Shown one piece after another: positions 1-8,904 of a stretch of DNA of 64,000 nt. This DNA is from Castellaniella denitrificans. GTDB taxonomy: Bacteria; Pseudomonadota; Gammaproteobacteria; Burkholderiales; Burkholderiaceae_B. Position numbers and translations under genes: made by a program. How positions within the stretch are numbered: position 1 is the stretch's first letter; the number at the start of each line of letters is the position of its first letter. Below the pieces are notes generated by a model. That model was not told the origin of the DNA. It was given only the letters and a program-made list of their open reading frames with translations, and did not search any database. The DNA is taken from contig NZ_JAPWHE010000001.1 in assembly GCF_027214045.1 (NCBI RefSeq), forward strand, positions 62,001-126,000, given 5' to 3'.

Positions 1-1303
1 AGACATCGGCCCCGACAGCGACGATGCCGCGGAACATGTCGGCCAGGTTGCCGGCGATGGTGATTTCCTGGACGGGATGGCGGATGACGCCGTCCTGCAC
101 CCAATAACCGAAAGCCCCGCGCGAGTAATCGCCGGTGACGTAATTCACCCCCTGCCCGATCAGTTCGGTGACCAGCAGCCCGGTCCCCATCTTGCGCAGC
201 ATGGCGGGCAAGTCGTCTTCGGGCCGGGTCAGGCGCGAGCGCAGACTGAGATTATGCGACCCGCCCGCGTTGCCGGTGGTTGCCATGCCGAGCTTGCGGG
301 CCGTGTAAGTGGACAGAAAATAGCCCGTGAGCACGCCCTGGTCCACCACACGGCGGGCCTGCGGGCGGACCCCTTCGGAGTCAAAGGGCGCACTGCCCTG
401 GGCACCCGGGATGTAGGGGTTCTCGACCACATCCAGGTGATCGGCCAGCACAGGCTTGCCCAGCGCATCCAGCAGGAAGCTGGCCTTGCGGTACAGTGCG
501 CCGCCGCTGGTGGCCTGGACCAGCGCGCCCACCAGGCCGACGGCCAGGGGGGCCTCGAACAGCACCGGATAGCGGCCGGTCTTGACCGGGCGTGCGCCCA
601 GGCGCGACAGGGCGCGTTCGGCCGCGTAGCGGCCGACCTCGGCCGGCGCGGCCAGGCCGTCGGCACGGCGCGCGGACGTGTACCAGTAGTCCCGCTGCAT
701 GCCGTCGCCGCGTCCGGCGATGGGCGCAACCGACAGGCTGTGCCGGGAATAGGGATAGCCCCCCAGGAAGCCGCGCGAATTGCCCAGGACGAAATGGCCT
801 TCCATGGTGTCCAGGGAAGCGCCTTCGGAGTTGGTGATCCCCTGGCTGGTCGCCAGCGCGGCGCGTTCGGCCTGGATCGCCAGGCGGGCCGCGCCTTCGG
901 CGTCGATGGCCCAGGGGTGATGCAGATCCAGGTCCGGATAATGCAGGGCGAAGCGTTCGGGCTCCGGCAGGCCGGCGGCCGGGTCCTCGGCGGTATAGCG
1001 GGCGATGTGCCAGGCGGCATCCACGGTGCGGCGCAGCGCTTCGGGCGAAAAGTCGGAGGTCGAGGCCGAACCCCGGCGCTGGCCGGCGAACACAGTCACA
1101 GCCATGGACCGGTCGCGGGTCTGTTCGATGGTTTCGATGGCGCGCCGGCGCACCGAAACGGACAGCCCCCGGCTTTCGGAGATTTCCACGGCGGCGTCCG
1201 TGGCGCCGGCCTTGCGGGCGTGGCGCAACGCGTCGCCCACCAGTTCGCGGAACTGGGCCTGCTGGGCGGGAACATCGAGGAAATCATCGGTTCGTTGGTT
1301 CAT
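1..1303 (-). CDS. pmbA: PmbA/TldE family protein, C-terminal end outside the window
   Basis: The gene starts at the ATG at 1303-1301 and is still open at base 1, so about 434 codons are visible; the family is about 450 residues long, so only the extreme C-terminus is lost. The translation begins MNQRTDDFLDVP and shows the family's N-terminal strand (ISESRGLSVSVRRRAIE), a GNSRGFLGGYPYS stretch and MQRDYWYTSAR. In E. coli, TldE/PmbA pairs with the metalloprotease TldD to process peptides such as microcin B17 and to degrade CcdA; TldE itself lacks the zinc-binding HExxxH of TldD. It is divergent from darP 66 bp away, the same neighbour as in E. coli. The identification is firm; substrates in this organism are unknown. 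Confidence 0.93.
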   Translation of the reverse strand, partial: MNQRTDDFLDVPAQQAQFRELVGDALRHARKAGATDAAVEISESRGLSVSVRRRAIETIEQTRDRSMAVTVFAGQRRGSASTSDFSPEALRRTVDAAWHIARYTAEDPAAGLPEPERFALHYPDLDLHHPWAIDAEGAARLAIQAERAALATSQGITNSEGASLDTMEGHFVLGNSRGFLGGYPYSRHSLSVAPIAGRGDGMQRDYWYTSARRADGLAAPAEVGRYAAERALSRLGARPVKTGRYPVLFEAPLAVGLVGALVQATSGGALYRKASFLLDALGKPVLADHLDVVENPYIPGAQGSAPFDSEGVRPQARRVVDQGVLTGYFLSTYTARKLGMATTGNAGGSHNLSLRSRLTRPEDDLPAMLRKMGTGLLVTELIGQGVNYVTGDYSRGAFGYWVQDGVIRHPVQEITIAGNLADMFRGIVAVGADV

Positions 1304-1369
1304 GCGGCGGATCACTCGGTATGGGACGTCGGTACGGGACGGTTATCATAGACAATCACGGACCATTTT

Positions 1370-1942
1370 ATGCCCGAACCCATGGACGACACGCCCCTGC
1401 CCGCCTCGCCGGACGATTTTCCGGAAGACCGGCGGCCCAGCAAATCCCAGGTCAAGCGCGACATGCACGCCCTGCTGGACCTGGGCCGCGAACTGATCGC
1501 GCTGCCCCCCGCCAAACTGGCCCGGCTGCCGCTGGACGAACCGCTGCGCGAAGCCATCGCCCTGGCGCAGCGCATCCACAGCAACGAGGGCCGGCGACGC
1601 CAGGTGCACTATGTCGGCAAATTGATGCGCCAGGCCGACGCCCAGGCCCTGCGCGCCCAGCTCGACGTGTGGGCCAACGGCTCGCGCGAGGAAACCCGCG
1701 CGATGCACCGGCTGGAGGCGCTGCGCGACCGCCTGATCGACAGCGACGAGGCCTTGACGCCATTGCTGGAACGGTTTCCCGGCCTGGACATCCAGTCCCT
1801 GCGCGCCCAGATCCGTGCCGCCCGCAAAGAAGCCCGCGACAACGCCGCCCTGCCCCAGGGGCATGAACCGGCGCGCAAGCACTTCCGCGCCCTGTTCCAG
1901 ACGCTGAAGACACTGGATTTCGAGGACGGTACTCCCCGATGA
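1370..1942 (+). CDS. darP: Dual-action ribosome maturation protein DarP (YjgA, DUF615)
   Basis: This 190-residue protein has the whole DUF615 layout: an acidic N-terminus, then [19 protein letters not shown] (about residues 21-39), [15 protein letters not shown], a basic stretch ([15 protein letters not shown]) and a C-terminal helix rich in Arg and Lys. In E. coli the protein binds late 50S precursors and helps the 23S peptidyl-transferase centre mature. An alternative start at 1382 (MDDTPLP) is possible because neither ATG has a strong ribosome-binding site. Its stop overlaps the start of the next gene (ATGA), suggesting translational coupling. It sits head to head with pmbA as in enterobacteria. 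Confidence 0.93.
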   Translation: MPEPMDDTPLPASPDDFPEDRRPSKSQVKRDMHALLDLGRELIALPPAKLARLPLDEPLREAIALAQRIHSNEGRRRQVHYVGKLMRQADAQALRAQLDVWANGSREETRAMHRLEALRDRLIDSDEALTPLLERFPGLDIQSLRAQIRAARKEARDNAALPQGHEPARKHFRALFQTLKTLDFEDGTPR

Positions 1943-2610
1943 CACCGACACTGGAAACCATCGAGCGCACGACCGGTCCGGCGCCCACGCACAGCGTGAT
2001 CTGGCTGCACGGCCTGGGCGCCGACGGCCATGATTTCGAGCCCATCGTTCCCGAACTGATCCACCCCGGCCTGCCGGCGCTGCGGTTCGTTTTCCCGCAC
2101 GCGCCCGTGCGCCCGGTGACGCTGAACCAGGGCATGCCGATGCGCGCCTGGTACGACCTGTACGGACTGGACCGGGACGCGAGGGAAGATATCGACGGGC
2201 TGCGCGCCGCGCGCCATGCAGTCACCGAACTGATCGAACAGGAGAATCGACGGGGCATCCCCGCCGAACGCATCGTGCTGGCCGGCTTTTCCCAAGGCTG
2301 CGCCACGGCCCTGTACACCGGACTGCGCCACCCGGAACGCTTGGCCGGCCTGATCGGCCTGTCAGGTTATCTGCCGCTGCGCAACACCCTGGCCGCCGAA
2401 CGCCATCCCGCCAACGCCGGCACACCGGTCCTCATGGCGCACGGCACGATGGACATGGTGGTGCCCATGGCCTACGCCGAGGTCAGCCGTGACGCGATGG
2501 CCGCGCAGGGGCAGCCGGTGGAATGGCGCACCTATCCGATGCCGCACGGCCTGCACCCCCAGGAACTGGACGATATCCGGGCCTTCCTGGCCCGGGTGAC
2601 GGGCGTTTGA
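1939..2610 (+). CDS. Alpha/beta-hydrolase, phospholipase/carboxylesterase family
   Basis: The 223-residue protein has the fold signature of bacterial carboxylesterases such as Pseudomonas Est[18 protein letters not shown] near residue 20, the nucleophile elbow GFSQG with Ser at about 118, an Asp in HGTMDMVVP, and a His in the C-terminal MPHGLHPQE. These give a complete Ser-Asp-His triad. There is no signal peptide, so a cytoplasmic esterase or lysophospholipase acting on short acyl chains is likely; the natural substrate cannot be read from sequence. The start codon overlaps the darP stop by four bases. The gene ends in front of a cluster of hairpins and converges with the acetyltransferase gene. 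Confidence 0.88.
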   Translation: MTPTLETIERTTGPAPTHSVIWLHGLGADGHDFEPIVPELIHPGLPALRFVFPHAPVRPVTLNQGMPMRAWYDLYGLDRDAREDIDGLRAARHAVTELIEQENRRGIPAERIVLAGFSQGCATALYTGLRHPERLAGLIGLSGYLPLRNTLAAERHPANAGTPVLMAHGTMDMVVPMAYAEVSRDAMAAQGQPVEWRTYPMPHGLHPQELDDIRAFLARVTGV

Positions 2611-2792
2611 GGGGCCGCAGAGTCCGTCTCGGATCGGGGCATCCATCCACGTCGCACCCTGCAGGGCGCTCCGATTCACTCGGCGTGGCGCAGTCCGTAG
2701 TGGACTGTGCCACGTCCGAGTTCATCCACCTCCCGGCCTGCAGGCCGGTCGGATGCGCCAGGCGCCTGACAGTCCGCAGGGACTGTCAGGCG
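2611..2792. repeat. Three consecutive hairpins between convergent genes
   Basis: Three strong inverted repeats lie in about 115 bp. Hairpin A (about 2678-2721) has a stem near 19 bp with one bulge and one G-T pair, and apex CAGTCC-gtagt-GGACTG. Hairpin B (2733-2748) is the perfect 16-bp palindrome CCGGCCTGCAGGCCGG. Hairpin C (2763-2792) has a perfect 13-bp stem, loop GCAG, and nearly the same apex (ACAGTCC/GGACTGT) as A; it overlaps the last codons of the leftward gene. No T-runs follow, so these are not standard intrinsic terminators, although they may block read-through between convergent genes. Positions of A are accurate to about one base. Confidence 0.7.
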
Positions 2793-5230
2793 TCCAGGCG
2801 CATCCATAGCCTTCTCATGCCTGGGTCTGCCTCGTCGGGGTCGTTGCGCATGCCCAGGGAGGTCATCAGCCCCAGCATGGGCCGATTGGTCGCCAGGACG
2901 ATGCCCTCGATGTAGCCCAGGCCCTGGCGACGCGCCACGTCGACCAGGCTGCGCATCAACGCCGCGCCGACGCCGCGACGCTGCCAGTCGTCGGCGATCA
3001 CCAGGGCGTATTCCGCCCCCTGGCCATCGGCGTTGCGCAGATAGTGCGCGAATCCCACGATGCGTTCGCGCAACAGGCCGCGGTTTTCCGGATTGGGCAC
3101 TTGCGCCGTGGCGACCAGGGCGACTTCGCGGTCGTAGTCGATGCGGGTATAGCGCGCCAGCATGCGGGGCGTGAGTTCGCGCAGCATCGACACGAAACGC
3201 ATGTAGCGCGATTCGTCGGACAGATCCCGCACGAATTCCTGCAGCAGCACAGCATCCTCGGGGCGGATGGGACGCAGCAGCCATTCCTGGCCGTCTTTCC
3301 GGATCATCGGCCGGACCAGGCGGCGCGGATACGGATGGATCGCCATGTGGCGGTAGGCGCGGTTCTCGGGGCGTTCACCGTCGTAGCCCGGATCCAGGCC
3401 GACCCGGATGTCGCCCGCGTACAGGCTGGTATCGTCCCACCAGAGGGGGTCGATCGTCAGGGTGCGGATACCCGGCAATTCGCTGACGATCTCGGAGATC
3501 CGCTCCAGCGCCTCGCGCAACTGCTCGAACGCGGCCGGACTGAGGTCGCGCTCGAGCACGCGCGACCAGAACTTGCCCCGCTGGATCAACTGGCGCGCCA
3601 GGTAGTTGTTCAGCGGCGGCAGCTCGATTTCCCGGTGGGGGGACGCCAGCCGGGCGGCATCCCCGCCCGGACCGAACCGCATGTACGGCCCGAAACGCAC
3701 ATCCTGGCGCACGTGGACGGCCATGGGGACGTGCTCGCGCGCGGCGTCGGGCACGGGCTGGTCGTCGGGGCGGATCGGCACGTGGAAACAGTCCAGCAAC
3801 CAGCGGCAACTGGCCGGGTCCAGATCGGAACGGCCCGACATGATGGCATCGTTGAGCAGCGCTCGGGCTTCGTCCAGGCGCGGAGGGCGACTGAGCATTT
3901 CCGGCGGCAGCGTCTGCTGCGCCAGGGTCTGGTTGTACTGGTAGGACGCCAGGATGCCGAAGGCGTTGGCGGCCGATTCCGGCGTGCGGAAGGCGGGCAG
4001 CCCCACCGCGTCGAGCCGATGACGCTGGGAACGCATCGAGGCGTCGCCCAGGAAACAGGACATGATGGGCTTGGAGGAAGCCTCTGAAAAGCGGGCCAGG
4101 GCCTCGGCGGCGCCGTCCATATCGGACAGGGCGTCCGGCGCGATCAGCACCAGCACGCCGTCCACATTGGTGTCGTTCGCCAGCACGCCCAGGGCCTGTT
4201 GCAGCCGGGCGGGATCCAGCGGCGCATGGCTGATGACAGGATTGCCCAGGGCCGCGCCCGGTTCCAGGACCGCCGCCAGGTCGCGCTGCGTCTGTGAGGA
4301 CAGGTCGGCCCGCGACACCGGTCCGCCGCCGATGACGTCCAGCGCCAGGTGGGCCGCGCCGTAGCCGTTGGAAAACAGCGCGATGCGGCGTCCCCGCTGA
4401 CGCTTGGCGTGGACCAGGACCTTCAGCGCCGAGAACAACTGCACGAAAAACCGGATCCGGACCGCGCCGGTGCGCCGCACCAGCGCGTCGAACACCGCGT
4501 CGGCGGCCGGGTTGCTGTCCGAGCGGCCGGCCTTGAGCAGGATGACCGGCTTGACGCTGGCGGCGGCCATCAGCGCGCTGGTGAAACGGCGCGAGGAATC
4601 GGCCTCTTCCAGGTACAGCACGATGCTGTCCGTGCGCGGGTCCATCGACAGGTATTCGAGGATGTCGGCCACGGTGACGCCATCCGCGTCGCCGGCCGAC
4701 ACCACGGCGGAGAAGCCGAGCTGAATGTCGCCGGCCCAGTCCAGTACCGCGGCGGCCACCATGCGGGACTGGGCGACCAGGGCGACCCGCCCCACGGGCG
4801 CGCCATTCGGATCGAGCCCCAGGCTCAGCCCCAGATGCGGGCGCTGGACGCCCAGGGCGCCGGGGCCGAGCACCAGGCAATCGTTCATGCGGCCCCAGGA
4901 CTGACAATAGGCGCGGGTCTCGATGGGATCGGCCGCCGGCGTGGAGTGCGGCAACAACACCAGGGCGCGCGGCCGGTGCGTCTTGAGCGCGTCCAGTGCG
5001 GCCGGCAGCGATGCCGGATCCAGACACAGCAGGGCCATGTCCAGGCGCTGGCCGTCTTCCAGGAAATCCAGCCGCCGGGGCATCTGCCAGCGGCCGTCGC
5101 CACCGATCCGTACGACGGCGATCCGCCCTTCGAGCAGGGCGGGCGGCGTGCGGACGACGGGCAGCTCGCGGGAGCTCAGGACCAGCAGGGAGCGCGGCTC
5201 GAACAGGGCCGCCAGTCGGTGGCGCAGCAT
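2786..5230 (-). CDS. Acyl-CoA synthetase (NDP-forming)-like / GNAT acetyltransferase fusion (PatZ/YfiQ-like)
   Basis: This 814-residue protein has an N-terminal CoA-binding domain (about 1-130), a succinyl-CoA-ligase-like region (about 150-400, with GNPVISHAP), a reduced ATP-grasp region (about 440-630, with QDVRFGPYMRFGPGG) and a C-terminal GNAT domain (about 640-814) with the acetyl-CoA loop WQRRGVGAAL at about 749. Relatives such as E. coli PatZ and Salmonella Pat acetylate lysines of metabolic enzymes, e.g. acetyl-CoA synthetase. E. coli PatZ is 886 residues; the shortfall here falls where the N-terminal half of ATP-grasp, with its nucleotide-binding Lys, should be. The ligase half is therefore probably inactive and sensory, while the GNAT half looks functional. 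It is a single gene, convergent with the esterase. Confidence 0.85.
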   Translation of the reverse strand: MLRHRLAALFEPRSLLVLSSRELPVVRTPPALLEGRIAVVRIGGDGRWQMPRRLDFLEDGQRLDMALLCLDPASLPAALDALKTHRPRALVLLPHSTPAADPIETRAYCQSWGRMNDCLVLGPGALGVQRPHLGLSLGLDPNGAPVGRVALVAQSRMVAAAVLDWAGDIQLGFSAVVSAGDADGVTVADILEYLSMDPRTDSIVLYLEEADSSRRFTSALMAAASVKPVILLKAGRSDSNPAADAVFDALVRRTGAVRIRFFVQLFSALKVLVHAKRQRGRRIALFSNGYGAAHLALDVIGGGPVSRADLSSQTQRDLAAVLEPGAALGNPVISHAPLDPARLQQALGVLANDTNVDGVLVLIAPDALSDMDGAAEALARFSEASSKPIMSCFLGDASMRSQRHRLDAVGLPAFRTPESAANAFGILASYQYNQTLAQQTLPPEMLSRPPRLDEARALLNDAIMSGRSDLDPASCRWLLDCFHVPIRPDDQPVPDAAREHVPMAVHVRQDVRFGPYMRFGPGGDAARLASPHREIELPPLNNYLARQLIQRGKFWSRVLERDLSPAAFEQLREALERISEIVSELPGIRTLTIDPLWWDDTSLYAGDIRVGLDPGYDGERPENRAYRHMAIHPYPRRLVRPMIRKDGQEWLLRPIRPEDAVLLQEFVRDLSDESRYMRFVSMLRELTPRMLARYTRIDYDREVALVATAQVPNPENRGLLRERIVGFAHYLRNADGQGAEYALVIADDWQRRGVGAALMRSLVDVARRQGLGYIEGIVLATNRPMLGLMTSLGMRNDPDEADPGMRRLWMRLDA

Positions 5231-5351
5231 GTGAAGGACTCCGGACGCCCCTGGACGGGCCGTCCCTTAAAATAAAGTATTGACCTTCCGATTCTACAGG
5301 GGTTCTCTGCTATTTTTGTTGCAATGCAGCAATCCCAACCGATCTCTCGCC

Positions 5352-6767
5352 ATGACCGACACTTCCTCACGCCCCGTGCGCACACGCTTCGCCCCCTCCC
5401 CCACCGGGTACCTGCATCTGGGTGGCGCCCGCACCGCCCTGTTTTCCTGGGCCTTCGCCCGCCACTTCGGCGGCACCTTCGTGCTGCGCATCGAGGACAC
5501 GGATCTGGAGCGCTCCACTCCCGAGGCCGTGCAGGCCATCCTGGACGGCATGCAATGGCTGGACCTGAAAGCCGACGAGGGGCCGTTCTACCAGATGCAG
5601 CGCATGGACCGCTACCGCGCCGTGATCGCCGACATGCTGGCCCAAGGCACGGCTTATCACTGCTACAGCACGCCCGAGGAAGTCGAAGCCATGCGCGCAC
5701 GCGCGCGCGCCGTCGGCGCCAAGCCGCGTTACGACGGCACCTGGCGGCCCGAACCCGGCAAGACCCTGCCGCCGATTCCCGCCGGCGTGAGGCCCGTGGT
5801 GCGCTTCCGCAGCCCCCAGGACGGCGTCACTGCCTGGGACGACCTGGTCAAGGGCCCCATCAGCTTCGACAACGGCGAGCTCGACGATCTGGTCATCGCC
5901 CGGCCCGACGGCACCCCCACCTACAACTTCTGCGTGGTGGTGGACGACTGGGACATGCGCATCACCCATGTCATCCGCGGCGACGACCACGTCAACAACA
6001 CCCCGCGCCAGATCAACATCCTGCGCGCCCTGGGCGGCGAACTGCCGCGCTACGGCCACGTGCCGATGATCCTGGGACCGGACGGCGAAAAGCTCTCGAA
6101 GCGCCACGGCGCCGTCAGCGTCATGGAATACGACCGCATGGGCTATCTGCCCGAGGCCATGGTCAACTACCTGGCGCGCCTGGGCTGGAGCCACGGGAAC
6201 GACGAACTCTTCACCCGCGAACAATTCGTGGCATGGTTCGACCCGCGCAACCTCAGCCGCTCGGCGGCGCAGTGGGACCCGAAGAAGCTGAACTGGGTCA
6301 ACGCCCACGCGCTGCGCGCGCTCGATCCGGTCGAACTGGCCTCACGCGTCGCGCCGCGTATCGTCCGCCGGGGCGGCGACCCCGCGTCGACCGACCTGCC
6401 GGCCGTCATGGCGCTGCTGCGCGACCGTGGCGAAACCCTGGAAGACCTGGCCGAAGGCGCCATGCTGTTCTGCGGCCCCTATGTCCCGGCCGACGAGGCG
6501 TTGCGGGCCGAAGTCCTGGACGACGCGGCACGGGGCCTGCTGGACGATTTCCTGCGCCGCGCCGATGCGCTGCCCGGCTGGACCGAAGCGGAACTCGACG
6601 GTCTGCTGAAAGCCGTCCTGAAGGACCATGGGGCCAAAATGCCGAAACTGGCGATCCCGCTGCGGGTGGCCGTCACCGGCCACAAGCACACCCCGTCCAT
6701 CGGCGCCGTACTGGCCCTGCTGGGCCGCGAAACGGTCCTGCGACGCCTGGCGGCCAGCCTGGCCTGA
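5352..6767 (+). CDS. gltX: Glutamyl-tRNA synthetase
   Basis: The 471-residue class I synthetase charges tRNA-Glu. The start is the ATG at 5352 ([21 protein letters not shown]); the frame is open 24 codons further upstream, but that extension is not family-like. The HIGH-type motif appears as HLGG (residues 22-25) after FAPSPTGY, and the KMSKS-type loop as KLSKR at about 246. The catalytic domain includes [10 protein letters not shown] and [22 protein letters not shown]. The C-terminal anticodon-binding domain is present and length is normal. The gene is monocistronic, divergent from the acetyltransferase gene and convergent with the lipoprotein gene. With gatCAB in the same window, it may also mischarge tRNA-Gln, though that cannot be decided from sequence alone. 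Confidence 0.97.
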   Translation: MTDTSSRPVRTRFAPSPTGYLHLGGARTALFSWAFARHFGGTFVLRIEDTDLERSTPEAVQAILDGMQWLDLKADEGPFYQMQRMDRYRAVIADMLAQGTAYHCYSTPEEVEAMRARARAVGAKPRYDGTWRPEPGKTLPPIPAGVRPVVRFRSPQDGVTAWDDLVKGPISFDNGELDDLVIARPDGTPTYNFCVVVDDWDMRITHVIRGDDHVNNTPRQINILRALGGELPRYGHVPMILGPDGEKLSKRHGAVSVMEYDRMGYLPEAMVNYLARLGWSHGNDELFTREQFVAWFDPRNLSRSAAQWDPKKLNWVNAHALRALDPVELASRVAPRIVRRGGDPASTDLPAVMALLRDRGETLEDLAEGAMLFCGPYVPADEALRAEVLDDAARGLLDDFLRRADALPGWTEAELDGLLKAVLKDHGAKMPKLAIPLRVAVTGHKHTPSIGAVLALLGRETVLRRLAASLA

Positions 6768-6784
6768 GCGCCCGCGCCGGGCGC
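6768..6784 (+). terminator. Weak GC hairpin after gltX
   Basis: A 7-bp perfect stem (GCGCCCG, loop CGC, CGGGCGC) begins directly after the gltX stop. There is no T-run, so it may stabilise the 3' end rather than terminate by itself. Confidence 0.3.
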
Positions 6785-6789
6785 CGCGC

Positions 6790-7281
6790 CTAGAACGGCA
6801 GGCGGTAGCCCGGCGACATGCGCCGCGCCTTGACGGCGCCGCCCGGACCGCTCAGGCGCAGTTCGGTCGCGTTGACCCGGTCGACGCGATGCCGATTGGT
6901 ATAGATCGGGTCTTCCAGATTCACGGGCGAGCCGTTCGATTCCAGGGTGCGCAGGACCAACGTCTGTCCTTCACGCGCCCAGCAGCCCGATTCATACAGG
7001 CCCTGGGAAGGCGTGCGAGGACGCTTGATCTGCTCGACATAGTTCATGGTGCCGTCCGGGTTCAGCGTATAGAGCGTGCGCAGCGCGCCCGCGACGCCTT
7101 TCTCAGAGCGGACGGACAGCCAGTTGCCGACCAGAGGATCACCCGCCACCGCCGCCGTGCAGGATGGCCGGGCGGCCTGCGCCCCGCCCGCCGTCGGTGC
7201 CGGTTTGATCGGCGCGCAGGCTGAAAGGACGCCCAGGACGGCCGCGCACGCGGCCCAGGCATGAATACGAATGCGGTCCAT
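6790..7281 (-). CDS. Hypothetical lipoprotein
   Basis: The protein has 163 residues if read from the ATG at 7281 (MDRIRIHAWAACAAVLGVLSAC), which places a lipoprotein signal with lipobox LSAC and Cys at about residue 22. An upstream ATG ten codons earlier would spoil the signal. The mature part is a small beta-rich domain with CTAAVAGDPLVGNWLSV near the start and YTLNPDGTMNYVEQI in the middle, the kind of pattern seen in lipocalin-like or heat-shock lipoprotein domains, but I do not recognise a family. It should sit in the outer or inner membrane facing the periplasm. It is divergent from the CopD-like gene. Confidence 0.7.
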   Translation of the reverse strand: MDRIRIHAWAACAAVLGVLSACAPIKPAPTAGGAQAARPSCTAAVAGDPLVGNWLSVRSEKGVAGALRTLYTLNPDGTMNYVEQIKRPRTPSQGLYESGCWAREGQTLVLRTLESNGSPVNLEDPIYTNRHRVDRVNATELRLSGPGGAVKARRMSPGYRLPF

Positions 7282-7416
7282 TGCTTGATTCCCATCCATG
7301 ACAAATGTCATTCAATACCCGGGATCGGCGCAGGGCCGCGTCGGGGCGGCGGAGACCGCCGGCCTACAATTTCCCTGAGCGCGCGCATCCCGCGGGCAAG
7401 CCACCATTCTACCGAC

Positions 7417-7857
7417 ATGAGCCACTCACTACTCGTTACGCTGCACTTGTTCGCCGCCATCCTGTTCGTGGGTACGGTGTTTTTCGAAGTCCTCATCCTG
7501 GAGGGCATCCGCAAGCCGCTCGGCCGCGAAACCATGCGCAACGTCGAACTGGCCATCGGCCGGCGCGCGCGGCGCATCATGCCGTTCGCCATGATCGTGC
7601 TGTTCGGCGCCGGCCTGAGCATGGCCTGGCAATTCCGTGCGGCGCTCGCGCATCCTTTCGCCAGCAGCTTCGCCACGCTGCTGTGGATCAAGATCATCCT
7701 GGCCTTCAGCGTGCTGGGTCATTTCATCACCGCCATGACGCTCAGCGGCACCGGCAAATTGAAATCCCGCCATTTCCAGATCATCCACCTGAGCGTGTTC
7801 TGCCACGTCGTGCTGATCGTGTTTCTCGCCAAGGCCATGTTCTATCTGCAATGGTGA
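7417..7857 (+). CDS. CopD-like four-helix membrane protein
   Basis: The 146-residue protein starts at the ATG at 7417 (MSHSLLVTLHLFAAILFVGTV); upstream in-frame codons encode non-membrane sequence. It has four hydrophobic segments (about 5-25, 48-70, 82-105, 120-143) with His residues in the first (LHLF) and near later helices (GHFITAM, HLSVFCHV). This resembles the CopD/DUF2269-type membrane family, in which paired His residues may bind haem or copper. A role in copper tolerance is often assigned by homology, but no copper genes are nearby, so function remains open. It appears to be a single-gene unit. Confidence 0.65.
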   Translation: MSHSLLVTLHLFAAILFVGTVFFEVLILEGIRKPLGRETMRNVELAIGRRARRIMPFAMIVLFGAGLSMAWQFRAALAHPFASSFATLLWIKIILAFSVLGHFITAMTLSGTGKLKSRHFQIIHLSVFCHVVLIVFLAKAMFYLQW

Positions 7858-7932
7858 ACGCGTCGACGCGACTTTTTCGAGACAGGCGCAATCGAATATC
7901 GATCCCAGGCGGCGACGCGCCAGGAATAATGC

Positions 7933-7961
7933 TTGGAACGCGACAGGGCTTACGATAGACT
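7933..7961 (+). promoter_or_regulatory. Candidate sigma70 promoter of the histone-like gene
   Basis: TTGGAA (7933-7938), a 17-bp spacer and TAGACT (7956-7961) lie 117 bp upstream of the histone-like start. Each hexamer matches consensus at four of six positions. This is a pattern match only. Confidence 0.3.
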
Positions 7962-8077
7962 TGAAGGCGTGCAGTATTCATGATATTGCGCGCCTGCGCC
8001 ATTTGAGATGAGCCGCGCATTCCGTGGGGGTCATATCAAATGGGTGGACACTCTCTTCGATCCCAAGGAGCATGACG

Positions 8078-8761
8078 ATGGCAACCGCCAAGAAGGCCTC
8101 TGTCGCACCAGCCAAGAAATCCGCAGCCCCTAAGTCCGCATCCAAACCGGCAGCCAAGAAGTCCGCCCCGGCAGCCAAAAAAGCCTCCCCCTCCGCCACC
8201 GTCAAAAAAGCCGCGCCCGCCAAGAAAGCCGCGCCGGTAAAGGCCGCGGCCAAAAAAGCCGTCGTCAAAAAAACGGTTGCCAAAAAGGCCGCCCCGGTGA
8301 AAGCCGCAGCGAAAAAGGCCGCGCCCGCCAAAAAGACCGCCGTGAAGGCGGCTGCCAAGAAAGCGGCGCCGACCAAGGCCGCGGCAAAGAAAGCCGCGCC
8401 GAAAAAGGCGGTGGCTAAAAAAGCCGCACCCGCCAAGAAAGCCGCCGTGAAGAAGGTCGCGGCGAAAAAGGCCGCCGCACCCACCAAGAAGACCGCCGCC
8501 AAGCCCGCCGCGAAAAAGGCCGCCGCGAAAACCGCCGTGGCCAAAAAGACGACGGCGAAGAAAGCCGCCGCCAAAAAAGCGCCCGCCAAAAAAACGGCCA
8601 AGGCCCCCGCGAAAAAAGCGGCGCCGGCGGCCGCCAAACCCGAGCCTGCCCCGGCGGCCCGGAAAGCCGCAGCCAAGGCCGACACACCCGCCCCGGATGC
8701 CCGATCGGACAGCAATCCGGCGGCTTCCTGGCCGTTCCCCACCGCGAGCAAGCGTCCCTGA
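8078..8761 (+). CDS. Histone H1-like DNA-binding protein (Lys/Ala/Pro repeat protein)
   Basis: The 227-residue protein is almost wholly Lys, Ala, Pro, Thr and Val, with AAKKAAPAKK-type units repeated from about residue 20 to 185; the C-terminal 40 residues (ending AASWPFPTASKRP) are less repetitive. The start at 8078 (MATAKKAS) is set by AAGGAG at 8065-8070, seven bases upstream; the ATG at 8072 is too close. Proteins of this kind (Bordetella BpH1, Pseudomonas AlgP) bind DNA without strong sequence preference and are thought to compact the nucleoid or modulate gene expression. It is a single gene followed by a strong terminator. Repeat number probably varies between strains. Confidence 0.88.
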   Translation: MATAKKASVAPAKKSAAPKSASKPAAKKSAPAAKKASPSATVKKAAPAKKAAPVKAAAKKAVVKKTVAKKAAPVKAAAKKAAPAKKTAVKAAAKKAAPTKAAAKKAAPKKAVAKKAAPAKKAAVKKVAAKKAAAPTKKTAAKPAAKKAAAKTAVAKKTTAKKAAAKKAPAKKTAKAPAKKAAPAAAKPEPAPAARKAAAKADTPAPDARSDSNPAASWPFPTASKRP

Positions 8762-8781
8762 ACGGGCGGGCGACGCAATCA

Positions 8782-8810
8782 GGCCCGGCGGCATCCGCCG
8801 GGCCTTTTTT
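8782..8810 (+). terminator. Intrinsic terminator after the histone-like gene
   Basis: A 10-bp perfect stem (GGCCCGGCGG / CCGCCGGGCC) with loop CAT is followed by six T residues. Confidence 0.93.
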
Positions 8811-8904
8811 GTCGCCGGGCGCGACCCAGGAGTCTGCTCATTCGCCAGACGGCCACGCTTGATGCGACAATGAACGCCTCTTTTCAGCAGCCCACGAGCA
8901 CCGC

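Noticed and set aside
77-1351. 424-residue open frame on the + strand
   Set aside because: It is antisense to pmbA, whose translation is clearly family-like. The frame is long only because of high GC; its composition (many G, A, R, H, Q) has no family signature.
5280-5351. Upstream extension of gltX, and TTGACC near 5280 as its promoter
   Set aside because: The extra 24 residues are not family-like, and no acceptable -10 stands 16-18 bp after TTGACC.
8100-8640. Possible CRISPR or tandem-repeat array
   Set aside because: The repetition is codon-level repetition of a Lys/Ala-rich protein; there are no regular spacers.
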